Positions 52,053-63,988 of a stretch of DNA of 64,000 bases are shown piece by piece; positions within the stretch are counted from its first letter, which is position 1, and every line of letters starts with the position of its first letter. The stretch lies in NCBI RefSeq assembly GCF_000715075.1, contig NC_134082.1:137442948-137506947 (forward strand), written 5' to 3'. A model generated the notes under the pieces. That model did no database searches, was not told the origin of the DNA, and saw nothing but the letters and a program-made list of their open reading frames with translations. The position numbers and the translations under genes are program-made. The stretch comes from Nicotiana tabacum. Lineage: Eukaryota > Streptophyta > Magnoliopsida > Solanales > Solanaceae.

Positions 52053-53191
52053 TAAATCATGGAATTAAACCAAATATGAGTGAAGAATACTTACCCCAAT
52101 TGCTCCACTGAAAATCTCCTCAAATTTCACCTTATCCCGAGCTCTCTAATGGTTTTTGTGATGTTGGACTTAAACCCTCGATTTTTAAGTATAAACTGTT
52201 TGCCCAGATATTTTCTTCATCGCGAACGTGGAAGCACCCTCGCGTTCGCGAAGCATAATGCTTCTCTGACTAAAAATTTCTTCTTCGCGAACGCGAGGGC
52301 CCACTCGCGAACGCAAAGACCACACAGCTCGACCCTATGCGAACGCGATTCCCTGGTCGCGAACGCGTGGCTTGATCTCCAGAACCTTCGCGAATGCGGG
52401 ACCTGCATCGCGAATGCAAAGAACAAACCTGCAGCCTCACTCAACAACCCTTCGCGAACGCAAGGGCCTATCGCGAACGCCAAGAAGGGTTTTCTGCAAC
52501 AAAAACACCATCAAATCTGCCAAGTCCAAAGTCCAAAAATTTATCCGTTAACCACCTGAAACACACTCGAGGCTCTCGGGACCTCAACCAAACATGCCAA
52601 CATATCTCATAACCTCATTCAAACTTGTTCCAATATTCGGATCGATCAAAGCAACATCAAAAGTCCAAATTGATATTGGATTCAAGCCTAAAAATTCCAA
52701 AAACTTCCAAATTCCGCTTTCAATAAAAAAGTCTATCAAATCTCGTCCGAATGACCTGAAATTTTGCACACACGTCAAAAATGACACAACGGACCTACTC
52801 CAACTTCTGGAATTCCATTCCGACTCCTATATCAAAATCTCACCTATCAACCAGAAAACGCCAAATTCCAATTTCGCCAATTCAAGCCTAAATCTACTCT
52901 GGTCCTCCAAAATACATTCCGATCACGCTCCTAAGTCCCAAATCACCTAACAGAGCTAACCAAATTATAAAAATTCAAATCCGAGATCATATACTAACAA
53001 GTCAAAAACTTGGTCAAACCTTTCAAATTTTAAGGTTCAAACGGAGAATTGTTCTTTTAAATCCATTCTGATTACCCTGAAAACCAAAACCGACGATTTA
53101 CATAAGTCATAATACATCACACGGGGCTAGTTATGCCTGAGAACTGGCGAGCGAAGTGCAAAAGCTCAAAACGACCGGTCGGGTCGTTACA

Positions 53192-53204
53192 TCCTCCCCC
53201 ACTT
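53192..53204 (-). other. Polypurine tract of the large gypsy element
   Basis: The minus strand reads AAGTGGGGGAGGA immediately before the 3' LTR start TGTAACGACC. Confidence 0.8.
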
Positions 53205-54489
53205 AAACATACGTTCGTCCTCAAACGTGCCTAGAGTTGTTGCGAAAACCATCAAATTGCTGTGTAACCTTACCATGCACATCCTGTGGGTGATCCCACG
53301 TCACCCTATCTCATATAGGTCCGACAACACCATGTAACTGTTCGCAATCCAACCTAGCCCATAAACCTTAGAACCACATTTCCACTTCTGAAATCATCTA
53401 TAAGATCAGAATCTCACATCTATACTCTGAATAAGCCCGAACAAGTTGTAATAAACCATACCTGCAACCTCAGATTCAATTACATGATATACCACATAAC
53501 TCAAACACTCGTAGTGATAACTTCTAATCACAACAGTTGCTCAAAACAACCGAATATTGATAATAAGTCTGTTATCAAATAAAGCCTCATCCCAACACTT
53601 CTGTATACTGCCAATGATAGATGAAACACGTAGAAAGCCATAACCATTCCTCAGATCAACCATTTGTGAAGCCATTTCTCCTTTGGCAAGGACCATGGCA
53701 AATTTCTGAGCCGAACAACGATTTTATCCTTCCAACACGCTGAAACCGAATCCGTTTGTATTCATTATAGATCCCAACGATCTCATCTAATCCAACACAA
53801 CTACTCTAGTTACATGACACATTAATATAATCTAAACCCACAACTTGTGCAATCCGCGCACCAATAAGCAATAATCCGAACATATTCGCGCACCAATAAG
53901 CAATAATCCGAACATACTCAAATCGTGAAAATAACTCAAATGAGAGAGTTGTACCGCAAGCTCACCAGTACGACCACACACAATGCTGAGAACCCATCAC
54001 ACATCGTAGAAATAGAACAACAAATCTAACCCGAAGGGTCATACCTCCACATAAATTTGCCGCAATGCGCGACCCTATCCAAACACTGGTCTACATGAAA
54101 CACCTCAAGTCACTATGCTCAAAATCGACAACCACGCATAATTTTGATGTCTATAACCACAACAAATCATCATCATACCCACGGCGAAGCAATTGACATA
54201 ACATTACACAAATATGAAAGGACACAACTGATATGCCACCCACCGAGCAATACCCAATACTCTTCCTGCTCGAATTCCACTGAGAGACCCCAATAAATAC
54301 GCACCACTTGGGCATATAGCCAACAAATCCTAACGCCACACAACATGGAAAGGTAACTCATAGATCTCCCTAGATCACAAATAAGCTCAACAACAGTCGA
54401 AGCAACACATCCCTCAACAATACAACTCGGAGTCAACCAAGCCGACTCGACGTAGAACACACATCCATGTTGGCCTACCAATGAACCCC
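53205..54489 (-). other. Interior of the large gypsy element, pol mostly lost
   Basis: Only about 1.3 kb remain where RT, RNase H and integrase should be; no motif is recognisable. A 31-bp tandem duplication of GCGCACCAATAAGCAATAAT plus CCGAACATA lies at about 53857-53917. Confidence 0.6.
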
Positions 54490-54951
54490 TCATCAAGGAG
54501 TTCCTGAAGTTTCTCCTTCAATCCTTTAACTCCGCCGGTGCTATACGATACGGTGCCCAACATCAAATAAATACCTAAATCAACAACCCTGTCCGGCGAC
54601 ATGCCCGACAACAGAAAACACATCCGGAAAATCCCTCACCACCGGACTAACATCCATTATGAAGGCCAAATAAGAAAGACGACCCTTCCCAGCCATCCGT
54701 TGGGTCTTCAAAAATGAAACCACCCTATTGGGAACGTAATCAGTCGAACCTCTCCACTCAATTCGTGGCATTCCTGGCATAGCTAACGTCGACGTCTTAG
54801 CGCAACAGTCCAAAATAGCACGACACGGAGACCACCAATCTGTACCCAATATCACATCAAAATCCACCTTAATAAGCAACAAAATATCCACTTGGGTCTT
54901 CAAACCTCCCATAGTCACCACACAAAACTGGTATACGCGATCCAAAACCAC
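54490..54951 (-). pseudogene. Decayed gypsy protease and RT start
   Basis: The 123-codon frame 54951-54580 contains VDFDVILGTDWWSPCRAILD, the end of the gypsy protease, and VSPVVRDFPDVFSVV at the junction to RT. Next comes VKGLKEKLQELLDEGFI in a second frame near 54500, the first RT block. After that the RT is lost. This identifies the element as Ty3/gypsy of the chromovirus-like kind. Confidence 0.75.
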
Positions 54952-57308
54952 GACATAACCTGTTTATGAGAACTCCTAGTCTCCAAATCTATACAGCACG
55001 CGAATCACCCTATCCGATCCCAACTCCATCATCCGAATATACAACACACCTCTAATACCCAACCATCCCACGAAGCAAACTCGAATATTAGTAGTCGATC
55101 CAACAAGAGAGTGTCGCGATACTAATGAAGTATCCTCAACTCAAACACTTGCCCTTTTCTAAAGAATTTATGACCTTCCTTTCAAACTGAATCGTGACCT
55201 TACACACGCAAATCTCAATCCTACACAATATACCGCATATACCATCCCATCCTAGGATAAACATGAGAACTTCATATCGATTCCTAGCCACAAGCAACTA
55301 TGTACTCAACTAGCCAAGAATTTTCCATTGATCCCATCTAGAAGAAATTCTCTATACATCCCATGCTCCTCACACTCGTAGAAAATATACATCTCTAACT
55401 ATGGTAGAAACCATCAAGAACTCTCCAAATTACATTTGAACAAAACCAAACCATCAGGACTGAATCCTTCTAACTCAACCAAGCTACGCATGCCACTAAA
55501 ACCTAAGAGCATTGCCGTGAAACACATGTAGAAACTCATTACCTCGTAAGCACCCAAAGAACTAATCATATCCTTACCATGCCGATCCATCCTACTACTA
55601 AGCTATCCCATCTATCTAAGTTCCTTCTGATTTACCTTCAACTTGATACTTCTTCTCGCTATAACACCACCATCTTCAACCCAGACTCGCCACATGAGAC
55701 CCAAGCATAAAGCCACACCGTCCTATGGTTCATAAGTCACTGACTACTCTCTCAAATATCCCCTAAAAGCACCACATTCAAAATACTTTCCCTGAAGGGA
55801 CTTCCTATGAATCTAAAACCATTACCTTCACCTTCCTGATACTGATGTGTAGAATCCATAATGATATAAAAATACCATGAGACTTGACACCCTTTAATGA
55901 AAACCTCAATTTCTAGCCAAATACACAACCTGAAACTCTCCAATTATTACATGTAAAATCTTGAACCCATTAGAACCATTCTTGAGAGTCATCTACTCTA
56001 CTCAAACCACAATTAGACCGCTTAAACGGACCGGACGACCTGTGCTCTCTTAGCACTCTGACACTGCAGAATGTAACCTCACCTTAATACATCCAGGCAA
56101 CTTCCTATTTTATGCACCACACAACCTTTACCAATGACAACTCAAGTCATTCCGTGATTCTCATACACCCATAAAACATAACAAAACCTTTATTGAAATT
56201 TCCTTTACTCGAGCTATCCTCGGTCTCAACCTCTATAAGCTATAATAGATTCACCGGTACGCCTCAAACTGGGGCCAACATAGCATATAACCGTGCAATT
56301 AGCTGATCAATAGCAGACTCCCCTACTTGGCTCAAAGCCATAGATCAAAAAACACAATAACTCACAATGCCTATACTCAAATACCGCCATAATACCATAA
56401 TGATATCAAACTAAATCTTTCATAAGCTCGTGCAACTCAAGCCATCTAGTACTTCAAATCTCCTACAAATCTCGCATTCACCCTCGTAACAGTCAAGTCC
56501 ACTCTTTTAAGAGATCAAATTCAAATTGCAACACATATATTTCACTGGTAAAAGAGATCTTCCAACAAACAACATAAGGATCACACAAACTTCAGAACAC
56601 TCCGTAAGAGATAACCCACCTGCTTCGCCTCAAACTAATATCTCTTTATACCCTTCCACTGTCATAAACATTATGCAGTCACTTAATCTTCCTGAGTCTA
56701 AACTCATATCACAACGTGAAATCTACTCCACTTCCCAACTAGGCAACATGAAAAGATCCTTCAACACACCCACAACTCGAGGCTATACATCAAATCACGA
56801 TGGAAATCAAGTACTAGATAGTTCTTGCTACCCCTAAGCAGACCTACTCATCTTATTCAATTCATATGAACACATATCGTAGTCACATCACACTCATCAC
56901 GTAACTATCCAGTCATTACTCCCACTAATAGGGACACTATCGGACATGCAAATCCAAAAGCACGTGCTCGCACAATCAACGCCTCAGTGCTCAAGCTATA
57001 GGCAAAACCCGACCTCAAGTCCTCTAGGCTGGCCTAACATCAACACACAGAGATCTCATCTCGCCCCTCAATCTGGGAATCACAAGCCATCGATGCATAT
57101 TTGATACTAAGTGTTCATGCGTTCATACAAATGCATAGAAGGAATTCAAGAGTTACATTTCAAGCTGAATCAATGACGCATGATAAGAATTTAAGAATGT
57201 GAAGTTTTCCTAAAGGTTTTGCAGCCTCTCGAGGATAAGTACAAACGTCTCCGTACCGATCCGCGAGACTCTACTAAACCTGCTCATGAGTCATGAGACC
57301 TATGTAAC
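54952..57308 (-). other. Interior of the large gypsy element, gag region unrecognisable
   Basis: This 2.36-kb stretch lies between the primer site and the protease, where gag should be. Frames are short and I see no capsid block or CCHC knuckle. It could be decayed gag or foreign sequence. Confidence 0.5.
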
Positions 57309-57325
57309 CTAGGCTCTGATACCAA
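57309..57325 (-). other. Primer-binding site, tRNA-iMet type
   Basis: The minus strand reads TTGGTATCAGAGCCTAG, starting two bases after the LTR end GTGACA. The match to the initiator-Met primer sequence is perfect over TGGTATCAGAGCC. Confidence 0.85.
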
Positions 57326-57944
57326 CTTGTCACGACCCTAAAACCGACCTGGTCGTGATGACGCCTATCGTGAAACTAGGTCAGCCGACACAACTCCCGA
57401 ATTAACCATTAATCAATAAAAGTCATTTTTTAGCCTTGAATTAATCAAATATCTCATAATGTAAGTCTAAATGAACAGTGCGGAATAAATACACAAGCCC
57501 AACATCGGGGTGTCATAAGTCATGAGCATCTACTAAGGTCTGAATACAATGAAGAGTCTGAAAATATACTATAAACAATCTAAGGAAGACAAAAGGGAGA
57601 AGAGCAGAGCTACAAACGTCGGGCAGCTACCTTGCTAACTTCGATGACTCTGCCACTAAGCAATCGACACTCGCTACCGGGTTCAAAAATACCTGAATCT
57701 GCACACAAGGTGCAGGGAGCAATGTGATTATGCCAACTCAGTAAGTAATAAAAGTAAATGAAAGCTGGGCAGTAAGAAAACACGTAAACCACGTCAAAAC
57801 ACTACAACAAATGCAGGACATTTCTAACACAGTGCAAAAATCATTTACTTGTAAATCATGATCAGTTTCAGTAAAACCTTTTAAAACAACTTTCAATAGT
57901 TTCAAACGAGTGATAAAAACAATGAGTAAAGATGATGGAAAACG

Positions 57945-58145
57945 TAAACAACCCCTAGGGCAAAACATGTACTAAAAAACGCACCTCGGGCATAATATCA
58001 ACAGAACCAGCCCCTCGGGATACCTTACAATCACTCGTAATCAGCCCCTCGGGCATAACATAAATCAAGAACCGCCCCTCGAGCAAAACATACATCAAGA
58101 ACAGCCCCTCGAGCAATAATATGAAACAACAACCCCTCGAGCTAC
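57945..58145. repeat. CCCCTCGGGC minisatellite in the right gypsy LTR
   Basis: It is equivalent to 45230-45455 with unit-number and sequence differences (several units read CCCCTCGAGC). Confidence 0.8.
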
Positions 58146-59017
58146 ATCATATCACTCACACTGGGTACCCGTGCTCACTGGGGGTGTACAGACTTCTAGA
58201 GGGGCTCCTACAGCCCAAGAATAATAATAAAACACCTCATGGCATAATCAAACAGGCCCTCGGACTCATAACAAGCCACCTAGTGGCGTAACAAATCAGG
58301 CCCTCGGCCTCATAATCTTGAATCAGTACAACACTGTTGCGGCAAGCAGTCCGATCCCATAATATCCTCACAAAATAGGCCCTCGGCCTCACTCAATCAG
58401 AAATCTCTCAAGCCACTCGGGCAACAGTAAAACATGATGCTCAGCCCAAAATATCATTTAAAATATCAAGACGGAGTAAATATGGCTGAGTTATGGAAAC
58501 AGTAGAATACAGCATGACTGAGCATAAATATGAAGTCAAAACAATGAGGAGTAGTAGTAAAAATTCCCCTAAGGATTCAAAACAGTTGGCACGAGGCCAA
58601 AATATGGCATTCGGCCCAAAACATGATAATACTTTCCAAAACACAATGATAGCAAATAGTTTTCAATCAAATACGCGGTTTAACAGTCATACGGGATGGA
58701 CTAAGTCACAATACCCAACGGTGCGCGAACACACGCTCGTCATCTAGCATGTGTGTCACCTCAAAGTAGCACAACTATGTAAAATTCGGACAACGTTTAC
58801 AATCATTACTTACCTCAATCCGGTTTAAACTCTAGCCCGCGATGCCTTTACCTCTCGACTCAGCCTCTGAATGCTTCAAATCCAACCAAAAACAGATTCA
58901 TACAATCAAAATATGCTAAGGGAACAAAGCCCACTCAAAAATAACTAGTTTACACCAAGAATCCAGAAATTGGCCAAACCCGACCCCCGGGCCCACGTCT
59001 TGGAATTCGATAAAAGT

Positions 59018-59362
59018 TGTTGCGGAAGCAAATGTATATAGTGTGAATGAGTCACAACTACTATACCAAAAATTATGACAGCCACCAAATAATAAATAAG
59101 ACAATAAAGCAACAATAAAAGAAACACCAGAATTTACGAGGTTCTGCCAATTTTGCCTACTTCCTCGGACATAACCAATATTTTATTCCACTCCAAAAAT
59201 ATAAGTGAAATAATACTAAAGAGAGAAGATACAAATGCCTTAAAAGATAAGAAGGCAAATGAGAGGTGTATTTAAATCTTAAACATTAGGCCTTCTTTTA
59301 TAGGGAAAATAATCCACTCAAAATTGTCACCCACCGATGTGGGACTTTTGACAATTTCAACA
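59018..59362 (-). repeat. 3' LTR of the copia element
   Basis: This 345-bp copy is preceded on the minus strand by the likely polypurine tract CCAAAGTGGAGATT (about 59363-59376). Confidence 0.92.
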
Positions 59363-59590
59363 AATCTCCACTTTGGCGAAATTCCACATCTTCAATTTTC
59401 TCTCAGTAACAAATTTTGATTGTGTATTCATCTTCAATCTTTAGTTTTCAACAATGTTGATCAAATCCAAACAATGTTGAAACTTGACCGCAGTCACCAC
59501 TTTTGTCAGCATATCAGCAGGATTCTCCGTAGTATGAATTTTCTTCACTGTGACTCCACCTTCTTCTATGATTTCTCGTACAAAATGATA

Positions 59591-59839
59591 CTAAAAATCC
59601 ATGTGCTTCGTCCTTGTATGATAAACTTGGTTCTTCTCTAATTGAATAGCATTTTGACTATCACAAAAAATTGTGATACTTTTTTGCCCAATACTAAGCT
59701 CCTTTAGCAACCCCTGAAGCCAAATTGCCTCCTTCACAACCTTTGTAATAGCCATGTACTCCGCCTCTGTTGTAGACAAAGCAACTGTTAACTGTAAAGT
59801 AGACTTCCAACTAACTGGTGCCTTTACAAAAGTAAACAC
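59591..59839 (-). pseudogene. Copia RNase H
   Basis: VALSTTEAEYMAITKVVKEA and ITIFCDSQNAIQLEKN carry the RNase H catalytic positions (Glu in TEAEY, Asp in CDSQ). The first Asp lies upstream in GYYDSDFAGDLDKR at about 59880. A stop within AGKEH-QAVKW near 59990 separates it from RT. Confidence 0.87.
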
Positions 59840-60156
59840 ATAACCAGTAGTTGATCTTCGTTTGTCCAGGTCACCCGCAAAATCTGAGTCATAATATCCA
59901 ACTACAGACTGATTGCATTCCTGCTCAAAAATTAACCCAACATCTACAGTATTATGAATATACCGTAGAATCCACTTTACAGCTTGTCAATGCTCCTTTC
60001 CTGGATTATGCATATATCTGCTAATAACTCCAACAGCTTGTGAAATGTCAGGTCTCGTACAGACCATTGCATACATCAAGCTACCAACAGAATTTGCGTA
60101 TGGTACCTTTGACATATACTCTCGTTCAGCTTCATCTTTTGGCGACATAGTAGTAT

Positions 60157-61033
60157 TTAGCTTAAAATGGGAGCAAGTGGAGTACTAACTGGCTTAGTCT
60201 TTTCATCTTTGCCAAAATATTGTAGTACTCTTTTCAAATATTCTTTCTGAGATAAATAGAGTTTCTTTGAACGTCTATCTCTTATTATCTCCATGCCAAG
60301 AATTTTTTTTGCCTCACCTAGATCCTTCATCTCGAACTCCTTCTTCAGTTGAATCTTCAACTTATCAATTTCTTCCGAATTCTTGGAAGCTATCAACATA
60401 TAGGAGAAGATATATAAAGGAACCATCTTTAAGCTTGCGCAAATACATACAATGATCGTACTTGCTTCTCTTGTACCCTTGCCACAACATAAACTTGTCA
60501 AATCATTTGTACCATTGTCTGGAAGATTGTTTCAATCTGTACAACGATTTTTCAAGTTTGCACACCAAATTTTCCTTTCCAATAACTTTGAATCCTTCTG
60601 GCTGAGTTATGTAGATTTCCTCCTCCAAGTTTCCATGTAAAAACACAGTTTTTACATCCATCTGAACAAGTTCCAAATTCAATTGTGCTACCAAAGCCAA
60701 CATAATTCTAATGGAGGAATGTTTTACAACTGGAGAAAACACTTCATTGTAATCAATTCCCTCCTTTTGAGCATATCCTTTGGCCACCAATCTTGCTTTG
60801 TAGCGAACATCTTCTTGGTAAGAAAATCCTTCTTTTGTTGCAAATACCCATTTGCACCCAATTGCTTTCTTTCCCTTCGGGAGATTGGCCAATATCCATG
60901 TATGATTTTGATGAAGGGACTGTATTTCATCATTCATGGCAATCCTCCACTTATCTTCTTCTGAACTTTGGACAGCGTGTTTATAAATGGTAGGAACATC
61001 ATCAGCTACAATTGAGGCGGTATAAGCAACCAT
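60157..61033 (-). pseudogene. Copia reverse transcriptase, catalytic site damaged
   Basis: The frame 61033-60503 holds WRIAMNDEIQSLHQNHTWIL, GCKWVFATKEGFSYQEDVRY, YNEVFSPVVKHSSIRIMLAL and LEKSLYRLKQSSRQWYK, then a TGA. Reading continues in the same phase to a YVD at 60402. There the frame jumps to MLIASKNSEEIDKLKIQLKK (60501-60157 frame). Between them part of the YVDDM block, including one catalytic Asp, is missing. Confidence 0.9.
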
Positions 61034-61124
61034 CTCTATAAGACGAACATATTTTGTTATTGTCCTTTTTGGCCTGCTAGTTGCTATTGATTCAAGTTGT
61101 TATTGAGGTTCCTGAGTTGGAATC

Positions 61125-62306
61125 TCACTCTCTACTGGCTCTTCTTCCAGAGGACAATTCATTTGTTTCCTCCTCTGCTTCTTGTGTAGGAAAAATAAAT
61201 TTTTCCTCAAACTCCACCTGCTTAGAAGCACCCTCATTTTGTTTGGTATCTTCTGTTACCTTATTTACCATAGTAGATTCATCAAAGGTAACATCCCTGC
61301 TGAATATTACTTTCTTTGTCATAGGACACCATAAGCGATATCCTTGACTCCAGAAGTAATCCCCATAAAAATAGTCTTCTTTGCCCTTGGATCCAATTTT
61401 GACTGTCACATGATAATATGCAGTTGAGCTAAATACATGCAAAGAGTCATAATCAATAGCAGGATTTCCATACCATTTTTCAAATGGTGTATTGCCATCA
61501 ATAGCAGCAGATGGTAAGCGATTAATAAGGTGGCATACATATGTAATTGCCTTAGCCCAAAATTCTTTGTCCAAGCCAGCATTGGACAACATACACCGTA
61601 CCTTCTCCAGCAAGGTCCGGTTCATACATTCAGCCACTCTATTCTATTGTGGTGTATGTCTGACAGTGAAGTGTCGGACGATGCCATCATTTTCACAGAC
61701 CTTATTGAAATGATCATTTTTGTATTCACCTCCATTGTCTGTGCGAATACACTTGATCCTGCTACCTGTTTGATTCTCCACCATCGTCTTCCATTTGAGA
61801 AAAATTCCCAACACTTCATCTTTGCTCTTCATTGTATACATCCACACTTTTCGGAAAAAATCATCAACAAAGGTTATAAAAAAGTGCTTCCCACCCAATG
61901 AAGGTGTTTTGTAAGGACCCTAAACATCAGAGTGTACATAATCCAAAATGCCTTTAGTATTATGGATCGATGTACCAAATTTAACCCTTGTTTGTTTCCC
62001 TTTGACACAATGCTCGCAAAACTCCATGTTGTAAGTCTTTACTCCTTTTAACAATCCTTGATCTGATAAAGTTTTCAAGGATTTTCCTCCAGCATGTCCC
62101 AATCGCATGTGCCATAGCTTGGTTGCTTCTGCCTCTTTTTCGTCACTGGATGTCACTATCACTGTCCCAATAACTGTACTACCGCGATAACGGTACGTGT
62201 TATTGTTTTTCCGATTGGCCTTCATTACCACTAGTGCACCAGAACATACTCTCATCACTCCATTTTCTGCAATGATTTTGAACCCTTTTGATTCTAGGGC
62301 TCCCAA
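61125..62306 (-). pseudogene. Copia integrase
   Basis: The GAG-pre-integrase block LWHMRLGHAGGKSLKTLSDQ with CEHCVKGKQ (HHCC finger) is at 62306-61920. After an in-frame stop at the usual Trp comes the core FITFVDDFFRKVWMYTMKSK, CIRTDNGGEYKND and AECMNRTLLEKVRCMLSNAG. All three acidic residues of the D-D-E core region appear to be present, but a stop follows HTPQ at about 61644. The C-terminal part ends in an acidic linker (about 61230-61130). Confidence 0.88.
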
Positions 62307-62383
62307 AAGATGAGATTCTTCTTCAAATCCAGTACATATCGAACATCTGTTAATGTTCTGATCATTCCATCATGGTTCCTTAA

Positions 62384-62638
62384 TCATATTGAACCAATTC
62401 CATATGAGGTGAGAGGGCTGCTGTCCGTTGTGTGGATGACTCCATATTCTCCTTCTTGAAAATCCATGAACCAATCCCTGTTGGGACACATATAATAGCT
62501 ACAAGCTGAGTCCATCAACCATATGTCTGATGATGTTGATGACTCTATTGTAACTAATGAGAAGTATGAATCATCACAATCAGCTACATTTGAATCCATA
62601 ATGGCCTTTCTATTATTATGTTTGGCCTTATTCTTCAA
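62384..62638 (-). pseudogene. Copia protease
   Basis: DIWLMDSACSYYMCPNRDWF carries the active-site region. The normal Asp-Ser-Gly is Asp-Ser-Ala here, expected to inactivate the enzyme. It is out of frame with part of gag. Confidence 0.85.
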
Positions 62639-62656
62639 CTTCGGGCAGTCTTTCTT

Positions 62657-63433
62657 TCAGTGCCCCTTTTCGCGATAAAAGGCACATTCATCTTTGCTGG
62701 GTCTAGATCTTGACTTGGATCTTCCCTTCCTTGTCCTCGTTTGATTTTGAGGACGACCCCTCACAACCAGTGCTTCTCCTTCTCCGCCCTTATGCTTTTC
62801 TCCCTTTCTTTGTTCATGGCTGTACAAAGCCGAACAAATTTCTCTGAGAGAAATTTCGTTATTTCCATGGAGTAGAGTAGTTTCAAGGTGCTCGTAATCA
62901 TCAAGAAGTGACCCCAACAACATCAAGGCCAAGTCACCATCATCATAAGTTGCATCCATATTTTGCAATGTGACCAACTTATTGAAACTGGTGATATGTT
63001 CATTCATCATGGTACCAGGAACATAGGTGAAGCGAAACAGTCTGTTCTTCATGTACAATTTATTTTGATTGTTTTTCTTCAAAAATTTATCCCCCAGTGC
63101 TTTCCATAATTTACTTGCAGAAGTTTCTTTTGTGTATGGATATTTCTGCTCTCTAGCAAGGTAGGATCGAATGGTATCACAAGCAACACGGTTGATAATT
63201 CTCCAATCTTCTTCTCCAATAACATATGGTCTTTTTTCTTCAATGGAAAGATCTAGCCCTTATTAAAAAAGGACATCTAGAATCTCGTCTTGCCACATCC
63301 CAAAATGTCCTGACCCGTCAAAAATTTTTACCGCAAATTTCGCATTTGACACAATTCTTGTCATAAGCGAAGATGTCAATAATGACGTATTATTAACACT
63401 TGATGTAGATTCTTCTTATTTATTGTCTCCCAT
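62657..63433 (-). pseudogene. Copia gag, interrupted
   Basis: The start ATG at 63433 gives MGDNK and then a TAA. The frame then reads on with FDGSGHFGMWQDEI, EEDWRIINRVACDTIRSYLA and LTTSAS-type helices. The open part 63082-62657 holds ITSFNKLVTLQNMDATYDDG and LLGSLLDDYEHLETTLLHGN, ending in a basic region and CAFYREKGH, a decayed CCHC knuckle whose second Cys is Tyr and which meets a stop. This is a copia gag of usual size. Confidence 0.87.
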
Positions 63434-63641
63434 TTTTGACACGAATATTATTTAATAGCTGACGATACAAATCATGATTATTTCCTTTCTGGTGTAGAAG
63501 ATCAGACTAAGCTGCAACCACAGAGCATACTCAGATAGAACCTTGACTCAGTTACCAAGATAAATCTTTTCTGATGTGGAAGATCAGACTATACTGCAAC
63601 CACAGTGCATACTTAAACAGTACCTTGGATCTGATACCAAT

Positions 63642-63988
63642 TGTTGCGGAAGCCAAAAGTATATAGTGTGAATGAGTCACAACTACTATACCAAAAATTA
63701 TGACAGCCACCAAATAATAAATAAGACAATAAAACAACAATAAAAGGAATACCAAAATTTATGAGGTTCGGCCAATTTTGCCTACTTCCTCGGACACAAC
63801 CAATATTTTATTCCACTCCAAAAATACAAGTGAAATAATAATAAATAGAGAAGATACAAATGCCTTAAAAAGAGAAGAAGACAAATGAGAGGTGTATTTA
63901 AATCCTAAACATTATGCTTTCTTTTATACGGAAAATAATCCATTCAAAATTGTCACCCACCGATGTGGGAGTTTTGACAATTTCAACA
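63642..63988 (-). repeat. 5' LTR of the copia element
   Basis: This 347-bp copy is followed inward on the minus strand by the primer-binding site at about 63626-63640 (TTGGTATCAGATCC, one change from the usual TGGTATCAGAGCC). Confidence 0.92.

Larger units (their letters stand above)
44637..53191 (-). repeat. 3' LTR of the large gypsy element, interrupted twice
   Basis: Without the solo LTR (46106-50819) and MITE (51229-52055) it is about 3.0 kb. It matches 57328-59017 from its GGGTCGTGACA end through the GGACAAC-TTTACAATC region. The right LTR lacks a short GGTTTCATACCCTCA stretch that this copy retains. Confidence 0.88.
59018..63988 (-). mobile_element. Ty1/copia element (Tork/Tnt1-like), full length but inactive
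   Basis: This 4971-bp element is bounded by LTRs 63642-63988 (5') and 59018-59362 (3'), with termini TGTTGCGGAAGC and ...TTTCAACA. The duplication AAAGT is perfect (59013-59017 and 63989-63993). The primer site TTGGTATCAGATCC is next to the 5' LTR. Gag, protease, integrase, RT and RNase H follow in copia order. Stops and frameshifts break each main domain. The two LTRs differ at about twenty positions by eye (about 6%), so the insertion is moderately old. It sits in the right LTR of the large gypsy element. Confidence 0.94.
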
